Below, piece by piece: positions 15,386-24,394 of a stretch of DNA of 42,636 bases. This DNA comes from an uncultured Eubacteriales bacterium. GTDB lineage: Bacteria > Bacillota > Clostridia > UBA1381 > UBA9506. Position numbers and translations under genes: made by a program. The stretch lies in assembly GCA_900545185.1 (NCBI GenBank), contig UQYH01000005.1, forward strand, positions 1-42,636, read 5' to 3'. Below the pieces are notes generated by a model. The model searched no databases. It saw only the letters and a program-made list of their open reading frames with translations, and was not told where the DNA came from. Numbering within the stretch: position 1 is the first letter of the stretch; each line of letters opens with the position of its first letter.

Positions 15386-17716
15386 TCAGACAATTCCCTT
15401 GGTTTCATAGGTTACCTGGTTTCCGTTTACCGTTACCAAGTAGTATTTCACATACGAAATGTTGGAAGCAGGCGGTTTTAAGCCGATACTAGGGAAAACA
15501 CCGGCGGTAGTAATATAACGTACGCCGTGTTCAACCGTGGTTTCGTTCACAAAGCCGCCGCCGAACACGTACACTGTGCAGCCTTTGTGTGCGGCTTGCT
15601 CCATCAGCTGCTTAAACAACGTCACTTCGGTTGGGTTTGACGAAATGTTATGATCGTTTAAAAACACAAACAAATTGCCGCCCGAAAGGGCTTCTACCTC
15701 ATTTTTCAGCTTCGTCAGCTGCGTTTTGTCAGAGCCGTAAAGTGTTGCACCGGAGGCATTTTTCATTGTGATAAAGGTGCTGCCGTTATATGTGAAGCGG
15801 AAGTAGTTATCAGCCGTGACCTTGCAATCGCCCAAAGCTGCAAGCAGGCCATCGTTTACACTGTTGCCGACGAAAAGGTTAATGCCGCTTTCGCGCCCGA
15901 CCGCGCTTGTTACGCCGTTCATGATGTAAAGGTCAAACAGCTTGGCCGGTGTGCGTGTGTTGCCGAATACGGTGAATCGAAAACTGTTTTCGCTTTCCAA
16001 ATCCTTGGCGGTTTGCTGCACATCCTGTTTGACTGTGTTTTTGGGCAGTTTGACGGCTTCTGCGCCGCCGACCGTTACAACCGTGTGTGCTGTCACGTCG
16101 CCAACAGACGCGGCAATGACGGTTGAACCGGCAGCCAGGGCATGTACGCTGTTCGATTCCATAGTTGCTACAGCCGTATCTTCAACGGCAATTTGCACAT
16201 CCTTGGGGTAAATGGTTGCAGACTCGCCCTGTGCATCTGTGCCCTTTAAAAGCAATGTGCAGTTTTCACCCGGGTTCAGCGGTACATCGGTTAAATGAAA
16301 GTCAAGTCGATACGGCGTATCCAGCACCGACAGTGTGATTTCGTCCGTAAATTCCGCCGTTGCGGCACGGATGACGGCACGCCCCGGTGCAGTGGGGTAG
16401 AAGGTGTTGTTTTCAATACGGCCGCTGCCTTCTGTCACCTCCCAGGTAATGTCTTCGGGGGACACCTCACCCATGCTGCGTCCGTATTGATCTATCATAT
16501 TCAGATGCAGCCAAACGGAGGTGCCGGAAAAAACGGCCGAATCGTCACCTTTTAACTGTATGGCAGACAGAACGGGGTCACCTAAATCCTTTGTACGGAT
16601 GCCGACGGAATTTGTTACGGCGCGCTTGCTGCCATCAGACGGAGTGTTCACAACCTTTTGCGAACCGTCCTGCTGTTGTACACTCATTAGGGTAGAGCCG
16701 CCGCCGTCTAAGTTCATAGCGTTATAGCAGCCCAGCTCTGCCATTAAATACCCAAGCTGTGTCATCGTCATTCCGGCTGCGCCGGAGCGGCGGCCGTCCA
16801 CGGCAACCAAAGTAATGATTTTACCGGTTTGGTCAACGCCGACAGCCGAACGCGGATGTGTGCCGTACACGTTGTGGGAGTATGATTTGGGAATTGCGCC
16901 CTCAATCAGCACCATACCGCCGCCGCCAACAGCAGTTTCGATATTCTGAAAATTCGGTGCGGTGGAAATGTCAATCGTGACTTGACTTCCTACGGATAAA
17001 TGGTCATCCAAAAAAGTATTCATGCTCAAATCGCAGGCCAAAACATAGCCCTCTTCGGGGATAGCCACAGGGCCGACATCACGGTTTTTTTGCGTTACAA
17101 CACCGTTTTCGACAACAAGCTCCAACACGTTCCCCTCCGAACCGGGGGTTGTTTCGCCCCAAGGACGGGTATACATAACAAGGCCTGTCATACTGTCGTA
17201 CTTGTTAATGACGGCAATGGGAGCAGATGTACCGTCCGGTGCGGTTACAGTGAAGGAATATGTGAATGGGTTAAAATACAGTGTATTTTCGTCCTTGGGC
17301 TGATATAGAACATTCATTTTTTCATAGGCAGCCGGAGAGGTGCGCAGTACACCGTCCGCAATTTCCAGACCGATGGCGCTGCCGCGTCCCGGCTGGCCGG
17401 ATTTGGGCGAGAAAAAGTCGGCATTCACGGCGGCTAAAGCGTTTTCCTGCACGGCGGAATCATATGTGTTTTGCAAATAACTTTTTCCTTTTGCATGACT
17501 GAAAACGTCAAATTTTAAATGGGGGTGGTTCAGGTCGGCCTGCACGACGTAAATATCCTGCCATCCGTTTTCCAAAAGCTTTTGAATGTGTCGATATGTA
17601 ACCCCCTGCACAATCGTTTCTTCGGTTGTGACGGATAAATCGGCTGCGTAGGTCGGCAAAGCCGAAACCAGCAAAAACATACAGGCGCAAAGCCAAGTTA
17701 GATACTTCTTTTTCAT
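15386..17716 (-). CDS. Secreted phosphodiester-glycosidase (NAGPA) protein with Ig-like and phosphoesterase-like domains
   Basis: The 776-residue protein has a signal peptide (MKKKYLTWLCACMFLLVS, cleavage near TYA). A NAGPA domain covers about residues 60-375, with ALAAVNADFF near 90, HPRSAVGVDQ near 287 and NLDGGGSTLM near 335. This family removes GlcNAc-1-phosphodiester caps or acts on wall phosphodiesters. Ig-like, BIG2-type segments fill about 380-560. Residues about 575-750 follow the order of a calcineurin-like phosphoesterase (VFGNTRTP, LFVGNSVNDG, YFRFTYNGSTFITM, VFGGGFVNET...YITTAG), but the usual ligands GDxH, GNHD and GHTH are replaced, so this part is probably not a working metal enzyme. 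AAAGGAGAC lies before the ATG. It follows galU across a terminator; no promoter of its own is obvious. Confidence 0.82.
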   Translation of the reverse strand: MKKKYLTWLCACMFLLVSALPTYAADLSVTTEETIVQGVTYRHIQKLLENGWQDIYVVQADLNHPHLKFDVFSHAKGKSYLQNTYDSAVQENALAAVNADFFSPKSGQPGRGSAIGLEIADGVLRTSPAAYEKMNVLYQPKDENTLYFNPFTYSFTVTAPDGTSAPIAVINKYDSMTGLVMYTRPWGETTPGSEGNVLELVVENGVVTQKNRDVGPVAIPEEGYVLACDLSMNTFLDDHLSVGSQVTIDISTAPNFQNIETAVGGGGMVLIEGAIPKSYSHNVYGTHPRSAVGVDQTGKIITLVAVDGRRSGAAGMTMTQLGYLMAELGCYNAMNLDGGGSTLMSVQQQDGSQKVVNTPSDGSKRAVTNSVGIRTKDLGDPVLSAIQLKGDDSAVFSGTSVWLHLNMIDQYGRSMGEVSPEDITWEVTEGSGRIENNTFYPTAPGRAVIRAATAEFTDEITLSVLDTPYRLDFHLTDVPLNPGENCTLLLKGTDAQGESATIYPKDVQIAVEDTAVATMESNSVHALAAGSTVIAASVGDVTAHTVVTVGGAEAVKLPKNTVKQDVQQTAKDLESENSFRFTVFGNTRTPAKLFDLYIMNGVTSAVGRESGINLFVGNSVNDGLLAALGDCKVTADNYFRFTYNGSTFITMKNASGATLYGSDKTQLTKLKNEVEALSGGNLFVFLNDHNISSNPTEVTLFKQLMEQAAHKGCTVYVFGGGFVNETTVEHGVRYITTAGVFPSIGLKPPASNISYVKYYLVTVNGNQVTYETKGIV

Positions 17717-17740
17717 TACGGTCTCCTTTGTATTGAAAAG

Positions 17741-17768
17741 GGGCTGTAAAAATAGCTTTTTACAGCCC
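17741..17768 (-). terminator. Terminator downstream of galU
   Basis: GGGCTGTAAAAA (17741-17752) and TTTTTACAGCCC (17757-17768) form a perfect 12-bp stem with a four-base loop. On the minus strand it is followed by CCTTTT, so it would end or attenuate galU transcripts before the phosphodiester-glycosidase gene. Confidence 0.8.
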
Positions 17769-17793
17769 GTGTTTTTTTTACATTCTTTAAACT

Positions 17794-18672
17794 TTACATC
17801 TCTGATTGTGTTTGCACAACTTTTTTCAGGTATTGCAGAAATTCGTCATGTAAATCCGGTCTGTCAAGGGCAAAATCCACGGTGGCCTCCAAATAGCCTT
17901 GCTTGGAGCCGACATCGTAGCGCCGCCCAATGAAATCATATGCGTATAAATCTTCTTTTTCGGCCAGCATGCGCAGGGCATCGGTCAGCTGAATTTCGCC
18001 GCCGGCACCGGGCTGTGTTTGCTCCAGACAACGGAATATATCCGGCGATATAATATATCGGCCGAGCACGGCAACGTTAGAAGGCGCTGTACCGGGTGCA
18101 GGTTTTTCGACCATATCGTCAACGTGATACATCCGATCGCCGATTTTTTGTCCTTTAATAATGCCGTATTTGGAGGTTTCAGATTCGGGAATGGTTTGCA
18201 CACCCAAAATGCTGGCCTGGTAGGTTTCGTATTGCTCAATCATTTGCTTCAGACAGGGTGTTTCCGAAGCGACAACATCATCGCCCAGCAAAACGGCAAA
18301 CGGCTCGTTTTCGGCAAAAAACTTGGCGCAGTAAATGGCATGCCCCAAACCCTTTGCTTCCTTTTGGCGGACATAATGAATGTTGGCCAGGTTAGAGATT
18401 TTTTGCAAAACCTCTAAATAATCAAGCTTACCCTTTTTTTCAAGCTCTGTTTCCAGCTCGTAGGATTTATCGAAATGATCCTCAATGGCGCGCTTGGTAC
18501 GGCCTGTTACAATCAAAATATCTTCAATGCCCGAGGCAGCAGCTTCTTCGACAATATACTGCAGGGTCGGTTTGTCAACAATGGGCACCATCTCTTTGGG
18601 GATAGCCTTGGTTGCCGGTAAAAACCGTGTGCCGAGTCCGGCGGCAGGGATGACAGCTTTTCTGATTTTCAT
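17794..18672 (-). CDS. galU: UTP-glucose-1-phosphate uridylyltransferase
   Basis: The 292-residue enzyme makes UDP-glucose from UTP and glucose-1-phosphate, feeding wall polymers and glycolipids. The N-terminal nucleotide-binding motif AAGLGTRFLPATKAIPKEM and the following VDKPTLQYIVEEA are characteristic, as is VLLGDDVV near residue 167 and VEKPAPG near 190. The length is typical. Its start codon overlaps the stop of the ttcA-like gene (ATGA, 18669-18672), and its AAGGAGG ribosome site lies inside that gene's last codons, so translation is probably coupled. It shares the promoter at 19444-19472. Confidence 0.96.
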   Translation of the reverse strand: MKIRKAVIPAAGLGTRFLPATKAIPKEMVPIVDKPTLQYIVEEAAASGIEDILIVTGRTKRAIEDHFDKSYELETELEKKGKLDYLEVLQKISNLANIHYVRQKEAKGLGHAIYCAKFFAENEPFAVLLGDDVVASETPCLKQMIEQYETYQASILGVQTIPESETSKYGIIKGQKIGDRMYHVDDMVEKPAPGTAPSNVAVLGRYIISPDIFRCLEQTQPGAGGEIQLTDALRMLAEKEDLYAYDFIGRRYDVGSKQGYLEATVDFALDRPDLHDEFLQYLKKVVQTQSEM

Positions 18673-19403
18673 ATTGAATCCTCCTTAGTTGCAGATTGTA
18701 TAGTCCAGTCGGGAACGGCGTTTCGCATTGCCGTAAACAGGCGCTGCTTTGTGCCGTGATTTTCATGCTCCAATTGTCCCAGCAGTGTTTTTACATATTC
18801 GCGCTTGGTGTTGCCGTCGGCAGGGCAGGTGTTATGTACAACCGGCAGCTGCGCCTTCAGGACAAATTTGCGGATGTCGTTTTCCGGAATGTAAATAAAA
18901 GGTCTCAGCAGGGTAACATCCATGCGGTCAAGATGCGTGACGGGTGCAAAGCAATTAACGCGCCCTTCAAACAGCAAGCTCAGCATAAAGGTTTCGATGA
19001 CATCGTCATAATGATGTCCCAGCATAATTTTGGAAAGGCCGCGTTTTTTGGCTACGGTATTTAAGGCACCGCGCCGCAGGTTTGCGCATAATGCGCATGG
19101 ATTTTTTTCTTTTCTGTAATCAAAAACAATTTCTTTAATTTGCGTCTTTTCAATGGTGTAGGGAACGTCAAGCGATTCGCAAAGCGTTGTGAGCGGCGAA
19201 AAATCCATGTTGCCCATTCCCATATCCAGTGTGATGGCCTCCAAATGAAAGGACGCCGGATAAAAACGGCGCAGCGCTGCGGCGGCCACCAAAACCGCTA
19301 AAGAATCTTTACCGCCGGAAAGGCCGACGGCAATTCGGTCGCCGGATTGAATCATGTTGTAATCTTCAACGGCACGGCGCATTTTGCCTAAAATTCGCTG
19401 CAT
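18669..19403 (-). CDS. TtcA/TilS-superfamily PP-loop tRNA-modifying protein, TtcA-like
   Basis: The 244-residue protein has the PP-loop ATP-binding motif VGLSGGKDSLA near residue 30 and the CxxC of NPCALCANLRRG near 100. A further cysteine in HNTCPADGN near 190 fits the TtcA pattern, where cysteines hold a 4Fe-4S cluster. TtcA enzymes make 2-thiocytidine in tRNA. Assignment to TtcA rather than another thiolase of the group is by motif only. The ATG at 19403 is chosen because a longer frame to 19472 would run through the promoter. The ribosome site GAGG is weak. It is translationally coupled to galU. Confidence 0.83.
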   Translation of the reverse strand: MQRILGKMRRAVEDYNMIQSGDRIAVGLSGGKDSLAVLVAAAALRRFYPASFHLEAITLDMGMGNMDFSPLTTLCESLDVPYTIEKTQIKEIVFDYRKEKNPCALCANLRRGALNTVAKKRGLSKIMLGHHYDDVIETFMLSLLFEGRVNCFAPVTHLDRMDVTLLRPFIYIPENDIRKFVLKAQLPVVHNTCPADGNTKREYVKTLLGQLEHENHGTKQRLFTAMRNAVPDWTIQSATKEDSI

Positions 19404-19443
19404 AGTGTGTTTGCCTCGTTTCTTATGTCGGTATCTTTCTTTT

Positions 19444-19472
19444 ATTGTATCACATCCAATGCGGATTTTCAA
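19444..19472 (-). promoter_or_regulatory. Internal sigma-A promoter before the ttcA-like gene and galU
   Basis: On the minus strand TTGAAA (19467-19472) and TACAAT (19444-19449) are 17 bp apart, with TGA before the -10 (extended -10). It gives the ttcA-galU pair a transcript separate from the upstream radA-nusB-xseA genes. Confidence 0.72.
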
Positions 19473-19498
19473 CCGTATTTGGGCAGAAAGAAAAGATT

Positions 19499-20710
19499 TC
19501 AGAATTTGTTAATTTTTTCCGAAATGCATGTTGCCGTTCCGTCCTGCAAGCGTAGTGTAAAGAAAGTGCCAGGCTGCAATGCATTGACAGATGAGATGGG
19601 GGCGCCCTCTTGCGTGGCAGCATAGCTGTATCCGCGCGACAAGGCCGAAAGCGGACTGAGCGCATTCAGCTTGCCGGCCTGCATTGCCAAGCGGTTGCAG
19701 GCGGTTTCATATAAGGCTGTAAAAGCATGCTGATTGTCTTTTTGCAGAAGGTCAACCATCATACGCAAGTCAGCCAAACGGCCTTCAAAATCGGTTAACG
19801 TGTGGTGTGACTGCAAGGCATTTAAGGCGTTTTTGCGCAATTGCAGGGCATAACGGATGTTTGATGTCAGCGAGGTGCGCAAAGCAAAAAGACGTTCTTG
19901 CAGCTCTGCGGCAGAAGGTACGGCAAGCTCTGCTGCGGCCGAGGGGGTCGGCGCACGCAAATCAGCGACAAAGTCGGCAATGGTAAAATCGGTTTCGTGA
20001 CCGACGGCAGAAATAATCGGTATGTCGGAGTTAAAAATAGCACGGGCAACGCTTTCTTCGTTAAAGGCCCATAAATCCTCAATCGAGCCGCCGCCGCGGC
20101 CGAGGATGATCACGTCACCAACGCGGTGACGGTTTAATAAAGAAATGGCGGCAACAATTTGCGGCGCAGCCTCTTGCCCCTGTACGGCGACAGGAACAAG
20201 CTTAACGGCAGCCGCAGGGTAGCGACGGCCTAAAATGTGCAAAATATCGCGTACGGCAGCGCCGGAAGAAGCCGTAATGACGCATACCGTTTGCGGATAA
20301 AGGGGCAGCGGTTTTTTAAGAGCAGGGTCAAACAGCCCTTCCTCTGCCAAACGTTTTTTTAATTTTTCATAGGCTAAGTATAAAGCGCCCTCACCGTCCG
20401 GCTCCATGGAATTTATATAAAGCTGATACGAACCGCCCGGTTCATAAACCGAAATACGTCCGCGCGCTATGATTTTCATACCGTCCTCCGGCACAAAGCG
20501 AAGCGATGTTGCAGCGGAGCGGAACATAACGGCACGCAAAACGGAAGCTTCATCCTTTAAGGTCAAATAGATATGTCCCGAAGGGTGACGCTTGCAGTTT
20601 GAAATTTCGCCTTTGATACAAATATCTTTTAAATAGCCGTTATGGTCGAGCACACGGCGGATATAATGGTTAACTTCCGATACGCTGACGGTTAAAATTT
20701 CCTGTTCCAT
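19499..20710 (-). CDS. xseA: Exodeoxyribonuclease VII large subunit
   Basis: The 403-residue protein is the catalytic chain of the single-strand nuclease ExoVII. It begins with the OB-fold, TVSVSEVNHYIRRVLD and KGEISNCKRHPSGHIYLTLKD, and has the catalytic-domain signature VITASSGAAVRDILHILGRR near residue 140, GRGGGSIEDLWAFNEE near 190 and SAVGHETDFTIADFVAD near 225. ATG 20710 is chosen, with AAAGGAG just upstream. It lies 42 nt after nusB, a common pairing in Bacillota. The small subunit gene xseB, normally next, is not found in the 95 nt after xseA, which instead hold a promoter. Confidence 0.95.
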   Translation of the reverse strand: MEQEILTVSVSEVNHYIRRVLDHNGYLKDICIKGEISNCKRHPSGHIYLTLKDEASVLRAVMFRSAATSLRFVPEDGMKIIARGRISVYEPGGSYQLYINSMEPDGEGALYLAYEKLKKRLAEEGLFDPALKKPLPLYPQTVCVITASSGAAVRDILHILGRRYPAAAVKLVPVAVQGQEAAPQIVAAISLLNRHRVGDVIILGRGGGSIEDLWAFNEESVARAIFNSDIPIISAVGHETDFTIADFVADLRAPTPSAAAELAVPSAAELQERLFALRTSLTSNIRYALQLRKNALNALQSHHTLTDFEGRLADLRMMVDLLQKDNQHAFTALYETACNRLAMQAGKLNALSPLSALSRGYSYAATQEGAPISSVNALQPGTFFTLRLQDGTATCISEKINKF

Positions 20711-20752
20711 GTCGGCTCCTTTACGGTCACAAGACAGATGCAAATTTTGTTA

Positions 20753-21160
20753 TCATTCAGCTTTTTGGGCTTTGTATATGGCAGATAAAACGCCGTTGAC
20801 AAAGGCAGAAGCCTTTTCGCCCTCGTAATCCTTTGCAAGCTGAACAGCCTCGTTAATGGCAATGCTATCCGGGATTTCGTCATTATAAAGCATTTCGCAA
20901 ATGCCGATTCGCAGCGTGGCCAAGGTGACCTTAGATAAGCGCGCAAGGCTCCATCCGCGTGCGTTTTGGGCAATTAAATCATCAATTTCGGCGGCGTGTT
21001 CCAGCGTAGCATGCACAAGATTTTCAAGGTAATCCTTTTGTCCGTCCACCTCGCTGCGGTAGTTGTAGTAAAGCTCCATCAGCTGATCTGCGTCCAGCTT
21101 TTGAAATTCGTACTCAAAAATTACGATAAACCCGGCCTCGCGGGCTTCTTTTCTCGTCAT
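20753..21160 (-). CDS. nusB: Transcription antitermination factor NusB
   Basis: The 135-residue all-helical protein starts MTRKEAREAGFIVIFEYEF, the usual NusB N-terminus, and ends with the conserved IPDSIAINEAVQLAKDY and FVNGVLSAIYK. With NusE (S10) it binds boxA RNA and supports antitermination on rRNA operons. ATG 21160 is chosen because AGGAGT stands eight bases before it; upstream in-frame starts lack a site. It lies 41 nt downstream of radA and 42 nt upstream of xseA. Confidence 0.95.
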   Translation of the reverse strand: MTRKEAREAGFIVIFEYEFQKLDADQLMELYYNYRSEVDGQKDYLENLVHATLEHAAEIDDLIAQNARGWSLARLSKVTLATLRIGICEMLYNDEIPDSIAINEAVQLAKDYEGEKASAFVNGVLSAIYKAQKAE

Positions 21161-21201
21161 AGTAATACTCCTGTCTATGTAAATTTCTTTAGTCTGCAAG
21201 A

Positions 21202-22560
21202 TTATAAAATATACCCCAGTGCTTCGGTTAAATTTTTGGCCGGCAAAATGCGCAGGCCTTCGGGGATGCGCAAATTTTTAAGATTTGCCTGCGGAATCAG
21301 ACAGGCCTTAAAGCCCAGCTTTAACACCTCAGAAAGACGACGCTCCATTTGGCTGACGGCGCGAAGCTCGCCGGTTAAACCAACTTCGCCGATGGCGGCT
21401 AAGGCAGAATCGATGGGTTGATTCCGAAAGGCCGATGCAATGGCCAGGGCTAAAGCAAGGTCAACAGCAGGCTCGTCCAACCGAATACCGCCGACAATGT
21501 TTACATAGGCATCTTGATTTTGCAGGCTCAGCCCCACGCGTTTTTCCAAAACGGCAATCATTAAATTGACACGGTTATAATCCATTCCCGTGGCCATGCG
21601 GCGCGGCATGCCAAAGGCAGAAGGGGAAACCAGAGCCTGAATTTCGGCCAGCATGGGTCTTGTTCCTTCAAGGGTACAGACAACGGCAGAACCGGGTGCC
21701 TGACTGGGGCGACCCTCCAAAAGCATCATGGAGGGGTTTTCTACCTCGTGCAGACCTGTTTCCGTCATTTCAAAAACGCCGATTTCGTTTGTGGAACCGA
21801 AACGGTTTTTAACAGCGCGCAGCACACGATAGGTATGGTTGCGCTCACCTTCAAAATACAGGACACAATCAACCATGTGCTCTAAAACCTTGGGGCCTGC
21901 AATGGCACCGTCCTTTGTGACGTGGCCAACGATGAATACCGCCGTGCCGGTTTCCTTTGCATAGCGCATAAAGGCCATTGTTGTCTCGCGTACCTGGCTG
22001 ACGCTGCCGGGTGCGGAGGCAATGTCCGGGTGGAACATGGTCTGCACGGAGTCGATGATTAATACATCCGGCTGTACTTCGTCCAAAGCGGCACGGATGA
22101 CGGTAATGTCCGTTTCGGCCAAAACCAAAAACGAAGGGGCACTCTCGGAAAGGCGATCGGCGCGCATTTTCAGTTGCTTCTCCGATTCCTCACCGGATAC
22201 ATAAAACAGCCGCGCGGTTTTGTCCAGATTAGTGGCCAGCTGCAGCAAAAGCGTGGATTTACCGATACCGGGATCACCGCCGACCAAAACAAGGGAGCCG
22301 CGGACGATACCGCCGCCCAAAACACGGTCTAACTCACCGATGCCGCAGGGGAACCGCTGATAATCGGTTACATCCACTTCGCTCAGCTTAGTGGGTTTTG
22401 CGCGGCCAACGATAGACGGTGTGCGCGAAACGGAGGATTTTGCTGTTTGTGTAATCTCTTCTTCCAAAGTATTCCAGGCGTTGCAGCTGGGGCATTTGCC
22501 CATCCATTTGGCAGTTTCGTAGCCGCAGGCACTGCATACATATTTTGTCTTTATCTTCAC
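21202..22560 (-). CDS. radA: DNA repair protein RadA (Sms)
   Basis: The 452-residue protein processes recombination intermediates and drives branch migration. It has the N-terminal four-cysteine zinc finger (YVCSACGYETAKWMGKCPSC), Walker A GGDPGIGKSTLLLQ near residue 90, the RadA-specific KNRFGSTNEIGVFEM near 250 and a Lon-protease-like C-terminal domain lacking the Lon active serine. The start is GTG 22560, preceded by GAAAGAGAG. It is 31 nt downstream of the VanW gene and upstream of nusB, and so belongs to the operon starting at 24284. Confidence 0.96.
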   Translation of the reverse strand: MKIKTKYVCSACGYETAKWMGKCPSCNAWNTLEEEITQTAKSSVSRTPSIVGRAKPTKLSEVDVTDYQRFPCGIGELDRVLGGGIVRGSLVLVGGDPGIGKSTLLLQLATNLDKTARLFYVSGEESEKQLKMRADRLSESAPSFLVLAETDITVIRAALDEVQPDVLIIDSVQTMFHPDIASAPGSVSQVRETTMAFMRYAKETGTAVFIVGHVTKDGAIAGPKVLEHMVDCVLYFEGERNHTYRVLRAVKNRFGSTNEIGVFEMTETGLHEVENPSMMLLEGRPSQAPGSAVVCTLEGTRPMLAEIQALVSPSAFGMPRRMATGMDYNRVNLMIAVLEKRVGLSLQNQDAYVNIVGGIRLDEPAVDLALALAIASAFRNQPIDSALAAIGEVGLTGELRAVSQMERRLSEVLKLGFKACLIPQANLKNLRIPEGLRILPAKNLTEALGYIL

Positions 22561-22591
22561 GTTGTACTCTCTTTCTGCTCAAGCGGCCTTT

Positions 22592-24235
22592 TTAATCAGC
22601 AACGGGTTCGGCTGTCGTTTCGTCGCTCGGAAGCTCTGCAACAGCCGATTCAGCCTCCGGCTCCTCCGGCGGCGCAGTACCGATAATTTCAATTCGATCG
22701 CTGGGCACATAGGTGCTTTTTGTCAGCAGCTCTTTTTTAACAACGCTGCCGTTTTGCTTTGTAATTTTATATGTATTATAGCTGCTGCCGTTTGAACCCT
22801 TTTGTTCGACCTTAACCGTTCCGGCAGGCAGTGTCGGATCCTCTTTTTGCACCAATTTGGCTTGTGTGGTACCTGTGTTTTCGGTTTGAATCTCTATCAT
22901 TTTGCTCTTATCATCCTTCTTGCCGTAAATAGAGATGGCATTGGTGCCGCCCGATGCGGAAGCCACGATTTTGATAGGCGCGCTTGTGTTGTTGGCAAAG
23001 CGAAAATCAATACTGCCGTATGAAACGGTCGCATCGCGGCCGAGGGGGACATACGAAACGGGCAGTGAATGATTGGTTCGCTGTGTTATATGAAGGTCTG
23101 CCAGCACAACGGCATTAAACAGGGTTGATGACACTTGACAAATACCGCCGCCCACGCCCGGTTCTACCTTATTTCCCACATAGACGTTTGCCGTACGGAA
23201 GCCGCGTTCGGTTGTGCGCGGGCCAACCGTGTCATTATAGGAGAAAATATCTCCGGGAGCCAGCACAACTTCGTTGATTTTTTTGCAGGCTAAGCTGACA
23301 TTGTAAGAACGTGCCGTATCGCCTGCGTTGTATTTTGAACTGTAGCTGCCCAACAGGTCGTTAAACAGAGAAGCTTTCAGCTGTGATGCCGTTAGCGAGG
23401 CAGGCGTCACGGTGATGGGAATTTTGATTACGGTTCCTGTGGTTTCATCAATGATTTTTTGCGCTTCTTTCTGGTCAAAACGAATCCCCGGTTTTTCGTC
23501 AATAATCACCAGTTTTTGATTTTCAACCTTATAGCTTGCGTCAACGGGATCGCCGCAGATTTCTTCATAAATGGCAGCGGCGTTTGGTTCTGCCGGACGC
23601 ACTTCCTCAAGCTCCAGCTGCAGTACGCCGTCGGACAAGGTTAAAGCCTTGCTTTTAAAAAGCTCTGCGGCGGCAGATTGGTTCAGACAAAAGCCTGCAA
23701 CACCTCTTGTAACGATCAACTCCGTTTCGCCGGGCTCCAGCTTCATTTCCTCGCCGGGACGGTCTGCCAAGGAGGCCAATTCACCTATTTTGGAGGTCAG
23801 AACTTCGTCATTGCAGCGAATGACGGGCGGCAGCACAAGCGGATGCTTTTTATAGCTGCGGATTTCTTTCAGTCTGTGAAAGGGATTGCCGGTTCTGGCG
23901 GCTGCATATGCGGCCGATGTGGTGCTATCTGCGTCAATTTCGGCAGAAAGCGCGGACAGGTCAACACTCACTTCTTGTTCGCTGCAACGCAGACGGATAG
24001 TTCCCGTCAGAAAAGGGGCATAATGCTCACGCACAGCCGTTTCGGCTTCGTCTTGCGTCATGCCGCTTACATCGACCTCTCCAACATAGATCCCTTTATA
24101 AATTGACGAGCTGCGCAAACGGGCAGCTGCCGTAATACCAAAAGCCAGTATAATCAAAAGCAGGCATAAAAGCGCAGCCAATATAAAAATCCGCTGCGGC
24201 TTTATATTCAGTTTTTTTCTTTTTGCCGTAAGCAT
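22592..24235 (-). CDS. VanW-family membrane-anchored peptidoglycan-binding protein
   Basis: The 547-residue protein has a positively charged N-terminus and one membrane anchor (about residues 17-37). A putative peptidoglycan-binding module (PG_binding_4/YoaR-like) follows, with YVGEVDVSGMTQDEAE, then a VanW domain around PGDIFSYNDTVGPRT and GVGGGICQVSSTLFNA (residues 340-380). The C-terminal region, KVEQKGSNGSSYNTYKITK, is G5-like, and the tail is acidic. VanW was named from vancomycin-resistance clusters, but most members sit in ordinary chromosomes and act at the cell wall in an unknown way. ATG 24235 is chosen, with GGAGAG seven bases upstream; ATG 24250 would lie at the predicted transcription start. 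Confidence 0.88.
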   Translation of the reverse strand: MLTAKRKKLNIKPQRIFILAALLCLLLIILAFGITAAARLRSSSIYKGIYVGEVDVSGMTQDEAETAVREHYAPFLTGTIRLRCSEQEVSVDLSALSAEIDADSTTSAAYAAARTGNPFHRLKEIRSYKKHPLVLPPVIRCNDEVLTSKIGELASLADRPGEEMKLEPGETELIVTRGVAGFCLNQSAAAELFKSKALTLSDGVLQLELEEVRPAEPNAAAIYEEICGDPVDASYKVENQKLVIIDEKPGIRFDQKEAQKIIDETTGTVIKIPITVTPASLTASQLKASLFNDLLGSYSSKYNAGDTARSYNVSLACKKINEVVLAPGDIFSYNDTVGPRTTERGFRTANVYVGNKVEPGVGGGICQVSSTLFNAVVLADLHITQRTNHSLPVSYVPLGRDATVSYGSIDFRFANNTSAPIKIVASASGGTNAISIYGKKDDKSKMIEIQTENTGTTQAKLVQKEDPTLPAGTVKVEQKGSNGSSYNTYKITKQNGSVVKKELLTKSTYVPSDRIEIIGTAPPEEPEAESAVAELPSDETTAEPVAD

Positions 24236-24255
24236 ATTATCACTCTCCATCTACT

Positions 24256-24284
24256 ATTATAAATGGAAAAACGCAATTTGTAAA
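24256..24284 (-). promoter_or_regulatory. Sigma-A promoter of the vanW-radA-nusB-xseA operon
   Basis: On the minus strand TTTACA (24279-24284) and TATAAT (24256-24261) are 17 bp apart. Transcription would begin near 24249, only about 14 nt before the chosen VanW start. Confidence 0.78.
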
Positions 24285-24342
24285 CCATTTTATCGCATTT
24301 TCACAATGTTTTTCATATTTTGTCGATTGCCGATCGGTATTT

Positions 24343-24389
24343 TAAAATAAAAAGAACGGACTGCCTGCACAATCGGCAAAACAGCCCGT
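24343..24389 (-). terminator. Terminator of tspO
   Basis: On the minus strand ACGGGCTG (24382-24389) pairs with CAGTCCGT (24356-24363), including one G-U, and is followed by a T-rich tract. It lies just after the tspO stop codon. Confidence 0.6.
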
Positions 24390-24394
24390 ACAAA

